NCBI GenBank assembly: GCA_021733665.1
Contig: JAHREI010000001.1
Location: forward strand, 62,001-126,000
Length of the DNA: 64,000 nt
Origin: Bacillus subtilis
GTDB taxonomy: Bacteria > Pseudomonadota > Alphaproteobacteria > Rhizobiales > Rhizobiaceae
Reading direction: 5' to 3'
Of this stretch, positions 8,704 to 18,083 are shown one piece after another (positions within the stretch are counted from its first letter, which is position 1; each line of letters begins with the position of its first letter). A program made the translations under genes and the position numbers. The notes beneath the pieces are model-generated. The model was not told the origin of the DNA. It did not search any database and was given only the letters and a program-made list of their open reading frames with translations.

Positions 8704-10194
8704 ATGATGCATGAGTCCGGATATCAATATCCAGATCCGGCGAACACAGCAGACGATACAACCGGTCAGCTGTCTGTCAGTCAGGAAATTCTGGAAGCGA
8801 CAACACTGGTTGAGAAGGTCATGACCATCATCCGTGACCGGATCAATGCGATGAGCCTGATGCCCGGTGCCCGCCTGCCATCTATCCGCCGCCTGTCGGA
8901 AACCATGTCGGTCTCCAAATCCACCGTTGTGGAGGCCTATGACCGGCTGGTCGCTGAGGGCATTATTCAGGCACGCCGTGGTGCCGGATTTTATGTCGCC
9001 GAGAAAAACCACTTTCTGCCCATCACAACAGATTTTAAAGAAATCCGTGACCGCAACATCAATCCCTATTGGGTGATGCGCCAGTCATTCAGCAATCATG
9101 AAACGCCATTCAGACCAGGCTGCGGGTGGTTACCGCAAGACTGGTTACCGGAAGAGTCTATCCGTCGTGCGTTGCGTCAGATTGCCCGCAGTCCGTCATC
9201 GAATATATCCAATTATGAAGAACCGCTTGGCCTGCTTCCGCTGCGCCAACTGCTGAGCACCCGCCTGCGGGAACAGGGCGTGATTGCTGCGCCTGCGCAA
9301 ATTCTGATCACAGATTCCGGCACCAATGCGTTGGATCTGATCTGCCGTACCTTTATCCGTGCCGGCGATACAGTGCTGATTGATGATCCCTGCTACTTTA
9401 ATTTCAGAGGATTATTGCTGGCACAGGGCATCCAGCTGATCGGCGTCCCGTACACTCCGCAAGGTCCTGATCTCGAGCACTTCGCGCAATTATGTGTACA
9501 ACACCGCCCCAAGCTCTATATCTGCAATTCTGGTATCCACAATCCGACCGGCGCGACGATCCAGCCGGCAACCGCGCATCGTCTGCTGAAACTGGCAGAA
9601 CAGCACGATCTGATTCTGGTTGAAGACAATATTTTTGCCGACTTCCACGCGAACCCGCCGCCGCTTCTGGCTGAACTTGACGGGCTGGAGCGGGTTATTC
9701 ACATCGGCAGCTTTTCCAAGTCACTGTCAGCGGCTGTGCGCAGCGGCTATATTGCTACACGTCCTGACTGGCTGGAAATGATCACAGATATGAAACTGGC
9801 GACCAGTTTTGCCAGTAACGCGCTATCCTCGCAGATCATCTATCAATTGCTCACCGATGGCAGCTATCGCAGCCATATTGAAAAAATCCGCGTCCGGCTT
9901 GCAGAATGCCAGAGACGAACACGGCAGAAACTTCTCAATGCCGGTTTCAAACTCTGGTGCGAGCCCGTTGGCGGCCTCTTTCTCTGGGCACAACTTCCTG
10001 ATGATTTACCCGAAGGTGTGGATAGCGATGTGATTTCCAAACGAGCCTTAGACCACAATATTGTCCTCGCACCCGGTAATATTTTCAGCCAGTCCCAAAG
10101 CTGCGGACGGTTCATACGCTTCAATGTGGCACAATCCGTCCATCCGAAAATCTTCGAAACACTCAAAGAGATTATGTATCAGCCAGTTGAATAA
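8704..10194 (+). CDS. MocR-family transcriptional regulator (GntR wHTH + aminotransferase-like domain)
   Basis: 496 aa from the ATG at 8704; the open frame extends upstream into the EamA gene, but family similarity starts only after this point. Residues ~40-110 form a GntR winged helix (MPGARLPSIRRLSETMSVSKSTVVEAYDRLVAEG, quoted in part to show the recognition region). Residues ~140-495 are a fold-type I PLP domain with HNPTGATIQP and the PLP-lysine motif HIGSFSKSLSAAVRSGY, where the Lys of SFSKSLS is the expected Schiff-base residue. MocR regulators sense PLP adducts of amino acids or B6 vitamers. Divergence from an EamA exporter suggests it controls that gene and itself. The effector is unknown. 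Confidence 0.93.
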   Translation: MMHESGYQYPDPANTADDTTGQLSVSQEILEATTLVEKVMTIIRDRINAMSLMPGARLPSIRRLSETMSVSKSTVVEAYDRLVAEGIIQARRGAGFYVAEKNHFLPITTDFKEIRDRNINPYWVMRQSFSNHETPFRPGCGWLPQDWLPEESIRRALRQIARSPSSNISNYEEPLGLLPLRQLLSTRLREQGVIAAPAQILITDSGTNALDLICRTFIRAGDTVLIDDPCYFNFRGLLLAQGIQLIGVPYTPQGPDLEHFAQLCVQHRPKLYICNSGIHNPTGATIQPATAHRLLKLAEQHDLILVEDNIFADFHANPPPLLAELDGLERVIHIGSFSKSLSAAVRSGYIATRPDWLEMITDMKLATSFASNALSSQIIYQLLTDGSYRSHIEKIRVRLAECQRRTRQKLLNAGFKLWCEPVGGLFLWAQLPDDLPEGVDSDVISKRALDHNIVLAPGNIFSQSQSCGRFIRFNVAQSVHPKIFETLKEIMYQPVE

Positions 10195-10427
10195 GCCGGA
10201 GCTGATCACCACTGTAAAAGAGTAGAGAATCAACATTGTGTACAGATATTCACGCTAATCTTTGCACCTCCCTGACATCGGTTAACGATACAAACCTGCA
10301 TTAGGAGTGCATTTTATAAGGTAAATTTTGTTTCATCTGAGCTCTCTTTAGTTTTTGTTCGTTAAATGTCATAAATCATCCATCCTGCTGATATTCAGCT
10401 CCTGTTTTACAACCGAATGAGGCAGAT

Positions 10428-11108
10428 ATGATCGCCCATACACTTCTGATCGTTGATGATGATGAAGATCTGCGTTCCATCCTGATCGACCAACTGTCAC
10501 TCCATCCTGAATTTCAGATCCTGCAGGAAGATACTGCCGGTAAAGCTATTCAGACTGCACGGGCCAATAATATCAGCCTGCTGATTATGGATGTCGGCCT
10601 GCCGGATATGGACGGCCGTGATGCGGTTAAACAGCTGCGCGCCAGTGGTTTCACAGCGCCGATCATCATGCTGACCGGTCACGATACTGATTGCGACACC
10701 ATTCTCGGTTTTGAATCCGGCGCCAATGATTATGTGACCAAGCCGTTCCGTTTTGCGGTGCTGCTTGCCCGTATTCGTGCACAGCTGCGCCAGCACGAAC
10801 AAAGCGAAGACGCGACCTTTATCGTTGGGCCTTACACATTCAAACCAAGCCAGAAGCTGCTGCTGGATCAGAAAGGCGACAAAATCCGCCTGACTGAAAA
10901 AGAAGCAGCTATTATCAAATTCCTGTATCGCGCCGGTGGTGTGGTCGGACGCGATATATTGCTGGAAGAGGTTTGGGGCTATAATTCCGGCGTTACCACC
11001 CATACGCTGGAAACCCACGTCTATCGTCTGCGCCAGAAAATTGAACCGGATCCGTCCAATGCCAGCCTGCTGGTCACCGAAAGCGGCGGCTACAAGCTGG
11101 TTCCTTAA
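10428..11108 (+). CDS. OmpR/PhoB-type response regulator without an adjacent kinase
   Basis: 226 aa. Receiver domain at residues 5-118: acidic pocket VDDDED, phospho-acceptor Asp in LLIMDVGLPDMDG (~residue 52), MLTGHD and the conserved Lys in NDYVTKPF. A winged-helix OmpR domain follows at ~128-225 (LTEKEAAIIKFLYRAGG..., THTLETHVYRLRQKIEPD, TESGGYKLV). No histidine kinase gene lies nearby, so its partner is encoded elsewhere. The sequence resembles the essential envelope regulator CenR of alphaproteobacteria, but I cannot confirm this without a database search. It is preceded by a 233-bp spacer with no visible gene and followed by two strong hairpins. Confidence 0.93.
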   Translation: MIAHTLLIVDDDEDLRSILIDQLSLHPEFQILQEDTAGKAIQTARANNISLLIMDVGLPDMDGRDAVKQLRASGFTAPIIMLTGHDTDCDTILGFESGANDYVTKPFRFAVLLARIRAQLRQHEQSEDATFIVGPYTFKPSQKLLLDQKGDKIRLTEKEAAIIKFLYRAGGVVGRDILLEEVWGYNSGVTTHTLETHVYRLRQKIEPDPSNASLLVTESGGYKLVP

Positions 11109-11145
11109 TCCGGACAGCCTGCAAAAAGCATGGCACAAATTTAAA

Positions 11146-11178
11146 TTCAGGGAAAAGCGGCACCCGTTTTTCCCTGAA
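11146..11178. terminator. Hairpin downstream of the response regulator
   Basis: Perfect 11-bp stem: TTCAGGGAAAA (11146-11156) with TTTTCCCTGAA (11168-11178), loop of 11 nt. No clear T-run follows, so it may be an RNA-stabilising or Rho-linked end and not a classical terminator. Confidence 0.5.
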
Positions 11179-11197
11179 GCCGTGATAAAAACGAAAA

Positions 11198-11244
11198 GAT
11201 AGCGCGGTGTTAATTATTTTATTTTAAATTAAGACCGCCCTATC
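11198..11244. repeat. 18-bp imperfect inverted repeat before the cNMP-binding gene
   Basis: Arms 11198-11215 and 11227-11244 pair in 16 of 18 positions around an AT-only 11-nt loop. It lies about 100 bp upstream of the cyclic-nucleotide-binding gene and could be a terminator of the preceding unit or an operator or leader hairpin. Confidence 0.5.
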
Positions 11245-11340
11245 AAAAACTTTAGATATTTTTGGGTATTTTAGGGTACTGCATAATTCTCCCAAATCAG
11301 AAAAATGCGGGAAACAGGATTATGTTGAAGAAAGAGGCAA

Positions 11341-11796
11341 ATGGCACTCGATGATGACATTCAGTTCCTGAGCACGATCGGCCTGTTCGAGGCCTTCTCG
11401 GCTCAGCACCTGCGGCTGCTTGCCTTTGGCGCAGAACGCATGGTTCTGCGTACCGGCAGAGAACTGTTTCAGGAAGGTCAGAGCGCTGACTGCGCCTATA
11501 TTGTCGTCAGCGGCAGCATTACTCTTTTTCATCACAGCAAACAGGGACGCATCAACCTGCACTCCATCAGCACCGGTGCCGTGCTTGGTGAAATGGCGCT
11601 GATCGCCCAGAGCAACCGTCTGACCGGCGCTGTGGCCGATACGGAAACTGAAGTGATCCGTCTCAGCCGTGCTATCTTCCACCGTATTCTGGAAGAATAT
11701 CCGGAGCTTGCTGCCTCTCTCTATCAGCATATCAGTAATAATCTGAATGAAATGGTGGAGCAGATCGACAAGCTGTCTTCGCGCTTCACCGACTAA
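11341..11796 (+). CDS. Stand-alone cyclic nucleotide-binding domain protein
   Basis: 151 aa. One CRP-like cNMP-binding beta-roll at about residues 10-120: LRTGRELFQEGQSADCAYIV (entry strand), SGSITLFHHSK and GAVLGEMALIAQSNRLTGAV, which contains the phosphate-binding-cassette GE-x-A-L followed by R-x-x-A-x. The C-terminal helix (LYQHISNNLNEMVEQIDKL) replaces the helix-turn-helix seen in CRP/FNR, so it is not a DNA-binding regulator by itself. A GE..R pocket is compatible with cAMP or cGMP binding. The partner is unknown. It ends only 2 bp from the stop of the convergent ABC-F gene, so their transcripts must share or overlap termini. Confidence 0.88.
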   Translation: MALDDDIQFLSTIGLFEAFSAQHLRLLAFGAERMVLRTGRELFQEGQSADCAYIVVSGSITLFHHSKQGRINLHSISTGAVLGEMALIAQSNRLTGAVADTETEVIRLSRAIFHRILEEYPELAASLYQHISNNLNEMVEQIDKLSSRFTD

Positions 11797-11798
11797 TC

Positions 11799-13385
11799 TT
11801 AAAGATTAATCCGGCGTGTAATGCCAATCGCATTTAAGAATACCTCGTCATGACTGGTGATCAGCAGAGCGCCCTGATAGGCATTCAACGCCGTTTCCAC
11901 CGATTGCAGGGCAACAATATCCAGATGGTTTGTCGGTTCATCGAGAATGAGCAGTTCCGGCGCATGGACACCGCCCAAAACACAAGCCAGCCCTGCACGC
12001 AACTTTTCACCACCGCTTAATTCGGCAACGTTCTGTAAAGCAGCATCAGCGCGAAACATGAAACGGGCAAGTGCCGCACGGCAATCATTATCCGATGCCG
12101 TCAGATGAATGCGCTTAAAGTTGTCCCTGATATTTAGCGCCGGATCGAGCAGGCTCACATGCTGATCCAGCATAGCGTGATCGACATGCCATTGCACTGT
12201 TCCCTGTTGAGACGTCAGTTTTCCTGCCAGAAGATGAAGCAAGCTTGTTTTGCCCGAACCATTACGACCACATAAAGCAATGCGCTCCGGCCCTGTGATC
12301 TGCAAAGACAGGTTCTGAAATACCGGTTTGTCCGCATGATAGGCGAATGTAAGATTATCTGCGGTCAAAACAGTTTTAGTTGCAGGTAAACTGACAGCCC
12401 CGATTGTAAAGTTCTGCGGGATAAGGCGCTCAATTTTACTCTGCGCTTCACTCAGTGCCTGCTGACCGCTTTCGGCCTGCTTTTGGGCAAGCAGATTGTT
12501 CCGCCCGCCGGTTGCCTGCGCACGGTCAGCTTTGGCATCCAGCAGCAGCTTGCTCTGTCCCGCGCTAAAGCGCGATTTTTTACCGGCAGAGTCGCGTTTT
12601 TCCTGCCGCTCTTTAATCAGTCGCGCCTGTTTTTCAGCCTGTTTAACCGAGGTTTCCGCAACAGCCAGATCGTGCTGGGCTGTCGCCAGTTCTTCAGCCT
12701 TGCGCGCCTCATAAAAATCCCAGTTACCGCCATAGTTTGAGACACCAATTGGTGTCAGCTCCACAATCCGGTCCATCTCGCGCAATAATGCGCGGTCATG
12801 GCTGACCACCAGCGCCCCGCCACGCCAGTTACGCAACAGCTGCAACACAGCATCACGCCCCTGCGCATCCAGATTATTGGTCGGCTCATCCAGCAAGATC
12901 AGATCAGGTTCCTGAAAAATCAGTGCAGCCAGTGCGGCACGGGTCTTTTGTCCGCCGCTGAGAGTATCCAGCAGTGTTTGCGGATTGAGATCAGGCAACC
13001 CCATTTTAGCCAGCGCATCATCAATACGTGTCTCTAATGTCCAGTCTGCCTCAGCCAGATCTTCGTCGCTGCCCTCACCCGCCAGAATACGTGCTTGTGC
13101 TGCCAGTTGTTCAGTAACGCCAAACAAATCCGCGACAGTTTCATGGCTTTCATCGGCAATCTGATGCAGAAAACCAAGCTTGCCATGCGCGGTCAATGCG
13201 CCACCAGCCGGTGGTATTTCACCGGCGATAATACGCAGCAAAGTGGATTTACCTGTACCGTTACGCCCGATCAGACCGGTACGTTCACGCGACAGATGCA
13301 GAGAAAGATTTTGAAAAAGATTGCGCCCGTCAGGCGTGTGCGCAGAAATATTGTGAAGTGTGAACAGAGTTATCAAGAGCAGCAT
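11799..13385 (-). CDS. ABC-F family ATPase (ribosome-associated, duplicated ATP-binding domains)
   Basis: 528 aa from the ATG at 13385. Two ABC domains without membrane segments: Walker A GLIGRNGTGKSTLL and signature LSGGQKTRAALAAL with Walker B LILLDEPTNNLDAQG in the first; ALCGRNGSGKTSLL, LSGGEKLRAGLACV and LLILDEPTNHLDIVAL in the second. A Lys/Glu/Arg-rich linker at about residues 230-310 corresponds to the P-site tRNA interaction motif. ABC-F proteins act on ribosomes as translation factors or antibiotic-resistance factors. The subgroup here was not resolved. No good ribosome-binding site precedes 13385 or the alternative ATG at 13406. Instead, AGGAG precedes an out-of-frame 35-codon ORF (13330-13437) that overlaps the gene start. 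Confidence 0.9.
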   Translation of the reverse strand: MLLLITLFTLHNISAHTPDGRNLFQNLSLHLSRERTGLIGRNGTGKSTLLRIIAGEIPPAGGALTAHGKLGFLHQIADESHETVADLFGVTEQLAAQARILAGEGSDEDLAEADWTLETRIDDALAKMGLPDLNPQTLLDTLSGGQKTRAALAALIFQEPDLILLDEPTNNLDAQGRDAVLQLLRNWRGGALVVSHDRALLREMDRIVELTPIGVSNYGGNWDFYEARKAEELATAQHDLAVAETSVKQAEKQARLIKERQEKRDSAGKKSRFSAGQSKLLLDAKADRAQATGGRNNLLAQKQAESGQQALSEAQSKIERLIPQNFTIGAVSLPATKTVLTADNLTFAYHADKPVFQNLSLQITGPERIALCGRNGSGKTSLLHLLAGKLTSQQGTVQWHVDHAMLDQHVSLLDPALNIRDNFKRIHLTASDNDCRAALARFMFRADAALQNVAELSGGEKLRAGLACVLGGVHAPELLILDEPTNHLDIVALQSVETALNAYQGALLITSHDEVFLNAIGITRRINL

Positions 13386-13437
13386 CCATTGAAACAACAA
13401 AAACATCAGTTAGGAAAAACTGTGCTGTCTGCTTCAT
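13330..13437 (-). CDS. Possible 35-aa leader peptide overlapping the ABC-F start
   Basis: ATG at 13437 with AGGAG nine bases upstream opens 35 codons (MKQTAQFFLTDVFVVSMDAA... to the TGA at 13330), out of frame with the ABC-F gene and overlapping its first ~55 bases. Two hairpins precede it in the transcript (13503-13530 and 13467-13485). Leader peptides with structured leaders control several ABC-F resistance genes. Alternatively the ORF is a trace of a frameshifted longer N-terminus. Confidence 0.35.
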   Translation of the reverse strand: MKQTAQFFLTDVFVVSMDAALDNSVHTSQYFCAHA

Positions 13438-13600
13438 TGGTCTGAACTCCTGAAATTACACTTCTGACCGGCATCAATGGCCGGTAACATTCATTTAAAC
13501 AAGCATCGTGGCTATTTCAAGCCACAATGCTCTTTATAGCATTTGCGAGCCAAAAGTGGGAACCGGTTTTGCGTCGGATAATGCGTAAAAACAAATAATT

Positions 13601-13640
13601 ACAGTGGTTCCAACACTTCAGTCTTAACTGGAACCGCTGT
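13601..13640. terminator. Terminator for xthA
   Basis: ACAGTGGTTCCA (13601-13612) pairs with TGGAACCGCTGT (13629-13640) with one wobble. Read on the minus strand it follows the xthA stop and is succeeded by a T-rich stretch. Confidence 0.6.
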
Positions 13641-13645
13641 AAGTT

Positions 13646-14452
13646 TTAGTCGAGATCAAAACGGGCAATAACCGGCACGTGGTCGGAAGGACGTTCCCAA
13701 CCACGGGCATCCCGCAAAATCTGCAAATCTTTCATATGCGGCTCAAGATCTTTCGAGCCCCAGATATGATCCAAACGGCGACCGCGATCTGCAGCATTCC
13801 AGTCTTTGGCGCGGTAGCTCCACCATGTATAGATTTTCTGATCTGCCGGGATCATCTGGCGCATCAAATCGCTCCAACCGCCTTTGACACGCAAATCTTC
13901 CAGCGTTTCAGTCTCTACAGGCGTGTGGCTGACAATTTTGAGCATCTGCTTATGCGACCAGACATCGTTCTCCAGTGGCGCAATATTCAAATCGCCCACG
14001 AGAATTGAAGACAAACCATCGCCGCGGTCAGCCGTGACAGCGCGCATTTCTTCCAGAAAATTCAGCTTATGGGCAAATTTCGGATTGATCGTCACATCAG
14101 GCTCATCGCCACCGGCAGGAACATAAAAATTATGAATACGAATGGATTTGCCACCGGCCTGCACGACACTGCTCAGGTGACGGCAATCGCCCATATCACA
14201 AAAACCGATCACTTCGGTGTTTTCCATCGGTCTGCGCGACAGTGTTGCCACGCCGTGATAGCCTTTCTGACCGCTAATCGCGATATGCTCATAACCGGCT
14301 TCGCGCAGCGCCTCTAACGGAAACTGATTATCAGGGCATTTGGTTTCCTGAAGGCACAAGACATCAGGGGCATATTTTCCAAGAAAATCAAGAACCAGCG
14401 GCAAACGAAGACGAACGGAGTTGATGTTCCAGGTGGCGACGGAAAAACTCAT
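13646..14452 (-). CDS. xthA: Exodeoxyribonuclease III / AP endonuclease
   Basis: 268 aa from the ATG at 14452 (MSFSVATWNINSVRLRLPLV). An in-frame TTG four codons earlier is less likely. EEP-family catalytic motifs are all present: WNINSVR, LCLQETKCPD (metal-binding Glu), the catalytic Tyr and Asp in IHNFYVPAGGDEPD, VGDLNIAP (Asp/Asn), and the final PSDHVPVIARF (His). It acts in base-excision repair by cutting 5' of abasic sites and removing 3' blocks. It is transcribed alone, with a hairpin after its stop. Confidence 0.95.
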   Translation of the reverse strand: MSFSVATWNINSVRLRLPLVLDFLGKYAPDVLCLQETKCPDNQFPLEALREAGYEHIAISGQKGYHGVATLSRRPMENTEVIGFCDMGDCRHLSSVVQAGGKSIRIHNFYVPAGGDEPDVTINPKFAHKLNFLEEMRAVTADRGDGLSSILVGDLNIAPLENDVWSHKQMLKIVSHTPVETETLEDLRVKGGWSDLMRQMIPADQKIYTWWSYRAKDWNAADRGRRLDHIWGSKDLEPHMKDLQILRDARGWERPSDHVPVIARFDLD

Positions 14453-14557
14453 TAAACTGCTCAACGGCTGAAGGACAAAAAAACAAGGTGGTGCGGTTCA
14501 CCAAAGTGTACTCACCATAAGCCGCTTATACAGGATGTGCAAATACCGGATAAATAA

Positions 14558-14592
14558 AAAATGCCGCGCCGGTTACGGCACGGCATTTATAA
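14558..14592 (-). terminator. Rho-independent terminator of the ftsK-lolA unit
   Basis: A 13-bp stem with one mismatch (AAATGCCGCGCCG paired with CGGCACGGCATTT, tetraloop GTTA) at 14558-14587. On the minus strand it is followed by TTTTTTATTTATCC. It lies just after the lolA stop. Confidence 0.75.
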
Positions 14593-14610
14593 AACTCCGG
14601 CATTTAACAA

Positions 14611-15264
14611 TCAGCGATTTTTGCGTTTCATCGCCATGCGCTGATAGTCAATCTTGAACATATTATCCGTGAAACGCACACCCTTTTGCACGTTAAAGAT
14701 CATGACTGTGGTGTCCTGACGCTGAGCATCCGTAATGGTCCACTGTTTCAATTCAGCACTCTTAGGATCAAACATCAGGGCAATCGTGGCATCAGCGAAA
14801 ACCGCCTTATCGCCCAAAATCATTGTCAGCGCATCCGGCTCATTTTTCAAACCGCGCAAACGACCACCACCCAGATCAACATGATCGCTCAGCAGCAGCT
14901 TCAGTGGTGTTTTGGACAAAGGATAAAGATCCCATGTGTCCAGTTTTTTATTATTTACCACCACGGATTCACCATCGGAAATCACGGTAATCGGCGATTT
15001 GTCGTAGTTAAAACGGATTTTACCCGGACGCTCAATATAGAATTTGCCGCCGGTCTGATCACCCTTCGGGCCAAACTGTACAAACTCACCGGTCATGGTT
15101 TTTACAGACGTAAACTGATTAGCAATGGCCTGCGCCTGCGCACCACTATTGGCCGCCGATGCCTGAGTTTGCGCTTGCGCCAGACCTGCTGGTAACAGAA
15201 CAGCCAAAGCCACAGATGCGGCGGAAAGATATTTTGCGACCATAAAAGGCAATTTCAGTTTCAT
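14611..15264 (-). CDS. lolA: Outer-membrane lipoprotein carrier protein LolA family
   Basis: 217 aa with a signal peptide (KLKLPFMVAKY, then a hydrophobic stretch ending AGLAQAQ, cleavage near residue 32). The mature part has the LolA_like fold: MTGEFVQFGPKGDQTGGKFY, RPGKIRFNYDKSPITVISDG (the conserved RPGxxRxxY...IVxDG) and LDTWDLYPLSKTPLKLLLSD. LolA carries lipoproteins through the periplasm from LolCDE to the outer membrane. It follows ftsK by 93 bp on the same strand, the usual alphaproteobacterial ftsK-lolA pair. Omp19 at 48.3 kb is one expected type of cargo. Confidence 0.92.
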   Translation of the reverse strand: MKLKLPFMVAKYLSAASVALAVLLPAGLAQAQTQASAANSGAQAQAIANQFTSVKTMTGEFVQFGPKGDQTGGKFYIERPGKIRFNYDKSPITVISDGESVVVNNKKLDTWDLYPLSKTPLKLLLSDHVDLGGGRLRGLKNEPDALTMILGDKAVFADATIALMFDPKSAELKQWTITDAQRQDTTVMIFNVQKGVRFTDNMFKIDYQRMAMKRKNR

Positions 15265-15357
15265 CAGAGAAATACGCTCCCGTATTCGTTGTAACGGTTT
15301 TCACCGTGTTCTTTTATCTTTTAAACCGGCAGTTTGACCTGACTATGGCAGAAAATA

Positions 15358-17934
15358 TCAGTAATCATCATCCTGCGTCGGCACCAGAATATCGCGCTTA
15401 CCCGCATGATTGGCCGGCCCCACAATGCCTTCTTCTTCCATACGCTCAATAATGGAGGCGGCACGATTATAGCCAATGCCAAGGCGACGCTGGATATAGC
15501 TGGTCGATGCTTTCTTATCGCGCAACACCACAGCAACAGCCTGATCATAGGGATCATCGGAATTTTCCAGATTGGTCGTGCCGGAAGGCGCAGAACCGCC
15601 CTCGTCCTCATCATCTTCCATAACCGCATCCAGATATTCAGGCACACCCTGACTTTTAAGATGCTGAACCACCTGTTCAACTTCATCATCGCCAACGAAA
15701 GGCCCGTGAACACGCTGTATGCGACCGCCACCGGCCATGAACAACATATCGCCCATACCCAGCAATTGCTCGGCGCCCTGCTCGCCCAGCACCGTACGAC
15801 TGTCGATTTTTGAGGTAACCTGAAACGAAATACGGGTCGGGAAGTTTGCCTTGATCGTACCGGTAATCACATCCACGCTTGGGCGCTGTGTCGCCATAAT
15901 CACATGGATACCGGCGGCACGTGCCATCTGCGCCAGACGCTGTACCGCACCTTCAATATCCTTACCCGCCACCATCATCAGATCGGCCATTTCATCGATA
16001 ATCACGACGATATAGGGCATCGGTGCCAAATCCAGCTCTTCGGTTTCATAAACCGCCTCACCGGTATTACGGTCAAAGCCCGTCTGAACCGTGCGGGAAA
16101 TCTGCTCGCCTTTTTTCTCGGCCAGTGAAACCCGGCTGTTGAAACCGTCAATATTGCGCACGCCGACTTTCGACATTTTGCGATAACGGTCTTCCATTTC
16201 GCGCACAGCCCATTTCAGGGCAACAACAGCTTTTTTCGGATCCGTGACTACAGGCGTCAGCAAATGCGGAATACCGTCATAAACGGAAAGCTCCAGCATT
16301 TTCGGATCAATCATAATCAGGCGGCATTCCTGCGGGGTCATACGATAGACCAGTGACAGGATCATAGTGTTAATCGCCACCGACTTACCGGAACCGGTGG
16401 TACCGGCCACCAGCACGTGAGGCATTTTCGCCAGATCAGCAATCACCGGCTCGCCATTGATGGTCTTGCCGAGTGCCAATGCCAGTTTGGTCTTGGTCTG
16501 CATGAAATCGCGGCTTGCCAGCATTTCACGTAAGAACACCATTTCACGTTTCGGATTAGGCAGTTCAATACCAATCGCATTCCGTCCCGGAACCACCGCC
16601 ACGCGGGCAGAAATCGCACTCATAGAACGGGCAATATCATCGGCCAGACCAATCACACGGGAAGACTTGATCCCCGGAGCAGGTTCCAGCTCATACATGG
16701 TGACCACAGGGCCCGGTTTGACCTGAATGATCTCACCGCGCACGCCGAAATCTTCCAGCACACCTTCCAGCACGCGGGCATTCTGTTCCAGAGCCTCTTT
16801 CGACAGAGACGGATCACGTGCCATCACTTTCGGTTCACTCAGATAATTAAGATCCGGCAGCATGAAGCGGCCGCCATTATTGACCGGATGGCTTGGTGCA
16901 CGGGCTGTCGGCGCCTTGCGTGCAGCCTGCATACGCGGTGCCTGCGGCTGAGCGGCAGGTTGGTGCGGTGCCGGTGCATCGTCATAATAATCATCGTCGT
17001 CGAAAGGTATGTCAGCAGCAGCATGTCCGGCTGGTTCAAAACCAGGCTCAAACCGTTCACCGGCATTCTTGCGCGAAACTGCAACATCACCGAACGGATC
17101 ATCATCGCGGCTGCGTTTACGCGCCGATGAAGGATTGCGCTTCAATCCGAACAAACGCCGTACTGACGCTTTTGCGCTCAGCATCCAGTGCGATGCGGCA
17201 CCGATTGTGGAAGCAGAAAGACGGGCAAAGAAACCAATGCGGCCATCACCCTGCTCATAGTCATCGAAATCGTCAGCATCGTCTTCATAAGGATCATCTT
17301 CGACCTGTCGTGCTTTGGCGCGCACAGGCTTCGTCAGGCTGCGTTCACGGCCAATCAGCCCGCTGGCAAAAGCGCAGAGCCACAAAGCCGGTACAGACAA
17401 GATAACCGCAATACCAAGTGCAATAACGCCGGTCGGGAAAGCCCCCAGAAATACCCCCGGCACTTTCAGCATCATATCGCCGAATACACCGCCAAGGCCG
17501 ATTTGCATCGGCCAGCTTTCCGGTGCCTGAATACAGCTGGCAATCGCCGCAAAAAGCAGCGAGGCAAAAAACCATGCGGAAATACGTCGTGGCAAACGAT
17601 CAATACGACCCGTTGCAATCAGCAAGATGCCCCAAAAGACCAGCGGCAATAGCACCACAACGCTGGAAAGACCATAGAACTGCATGGCCAGATCAGCGAA
17701 AACCGCCCCCGGATAACCGGCAGCATTGGTCACTTCATTAGCTGTCGCATGACTGAAACTCGGATCAGCCACATTCCATGTCGCAAGCGCAGCAACAGCA
17801 CCCGCCACCATCGCCAGCAGTAACAGGCCTGAGAAAATATCAATCTGGCGGCGCAACAAAGCGCTGAGCCTCAATCGTTCTCCCCGAACTTCCTGCTCAT
17901 CTGGCCCGTAGGACGGTGAATAGCCTTGCCGCAT
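15358..17934 (-). CDS. ftsK: DNA translocase FtsK
   Basis: 858 aa from the ATG at 17934 (a GTG at 17958 is possible). Four N-terminal membrane segments lie within about residues 35-195, followed by an acidic, low-complexity linker ([16 protein letters not shown]). The motor domain has Walker [16 protein letters not shown] and Walker [15 protein letters not shown], and [13 protein letters not shown] is characteristic of FtsK/SpoIIIE. The C-terminal gamma winged helix ([21 protein letters not shown]...) reads KOPS and contacts XerD. It pumps chromosome ends through the closing septum and activates XerCD at dif; both recombinase genes are in this window. It is in an operon with lolA. Confidence 0.97.
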   Translation of the reverse strand: MRQGYSPSYGPDEQEVRGERLRLSALLRRQIDIFSGLLLLAMVAGAVAALATWNVADPSFSHATANEVTNAAGYPGAVFADLAMQFYGLSSVVVLLPLVFWGILLIATGRIDRLPRRISAWFFASLLFAAIASCIQAPESWPMQIGLGGVFGDMMLKVPGVFLGAFPTGVIALGIAVILSVPALWLCAFASGLIGRERSLTKPVRAKARQVEDDPYEDDADDFDDYEQGDGRIGFFARLSASTIGAASHWMLSAKASVRRLFGLKRNPSSARKRSRDDDPFGDVAVSRKNAGERFEPGFEPAGHAAADIPFDDDDYYDDAPAPHQPAAQPQAPRMQAARKAPTARAPSHPVNNGGRFMLPDLNYLSEPKVMARDPSLSKEALEQNARVLEGVLEDFGVRGEIIQVKPGPVVTMYELEPAPGIKSSRVIGLADDIARSMSAISARVAVVPGRNAIGIELPNPKREMVFLREMLASRDFMQTKTKLALALGKTINGEPVIADLAKMPHVLVAGTTGSGKSVAINTMILSLVYRMTPQECRLIMIDPKMLELSVYDGIPHLLTPVVTDPKKAVVALKWAVREMEDRYRKMSKVGVRNIDGFNSRVSLAEKKGEQISRTVQTGFDRNTGEAVYETEELDLAPMPYIVVIIDEMADLMMVAGKDIEGAVQRLAQMARAAGIHVIMATQRPSVDVITGTIKANFPTRISFQVTSKIDSRTVLGEQGAEQLLGMGDMLFMAGGGRIQRVHGPFVGDDEVEQVVQHLKSQGVPEYLDAVMEDDEDEGGSAPSGTTNLENSDDPYDQAVAVVLRDKKASTSYIQRRLGIGYNRAASIIERMEEEGIVGPANHAGKRDILVPTQDDDY

Positions 17935-18083
17935 TAAACCTGCCTCAAATGTCTTCACCTCTTTTCCAAGCGAAAAACACGCCGAAAACAGGTAAATTTT
18001 ATGAATCGCATCCGATCATACAATAACGGCAGTTAAGGCAACATTAACCATGGCTACATGACTGCACATGCGCCAAAGAGCAA

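Noticed and set aside
13535-13600. Dispersed Rhizobiales-type intergenic repeat before the xthA terminator
   Set aside because: The sequence around AAAAGTGGGAACCGGTTTT looks familiar from intergenic regions of related genomes, but there is no second copy in this window to support it.
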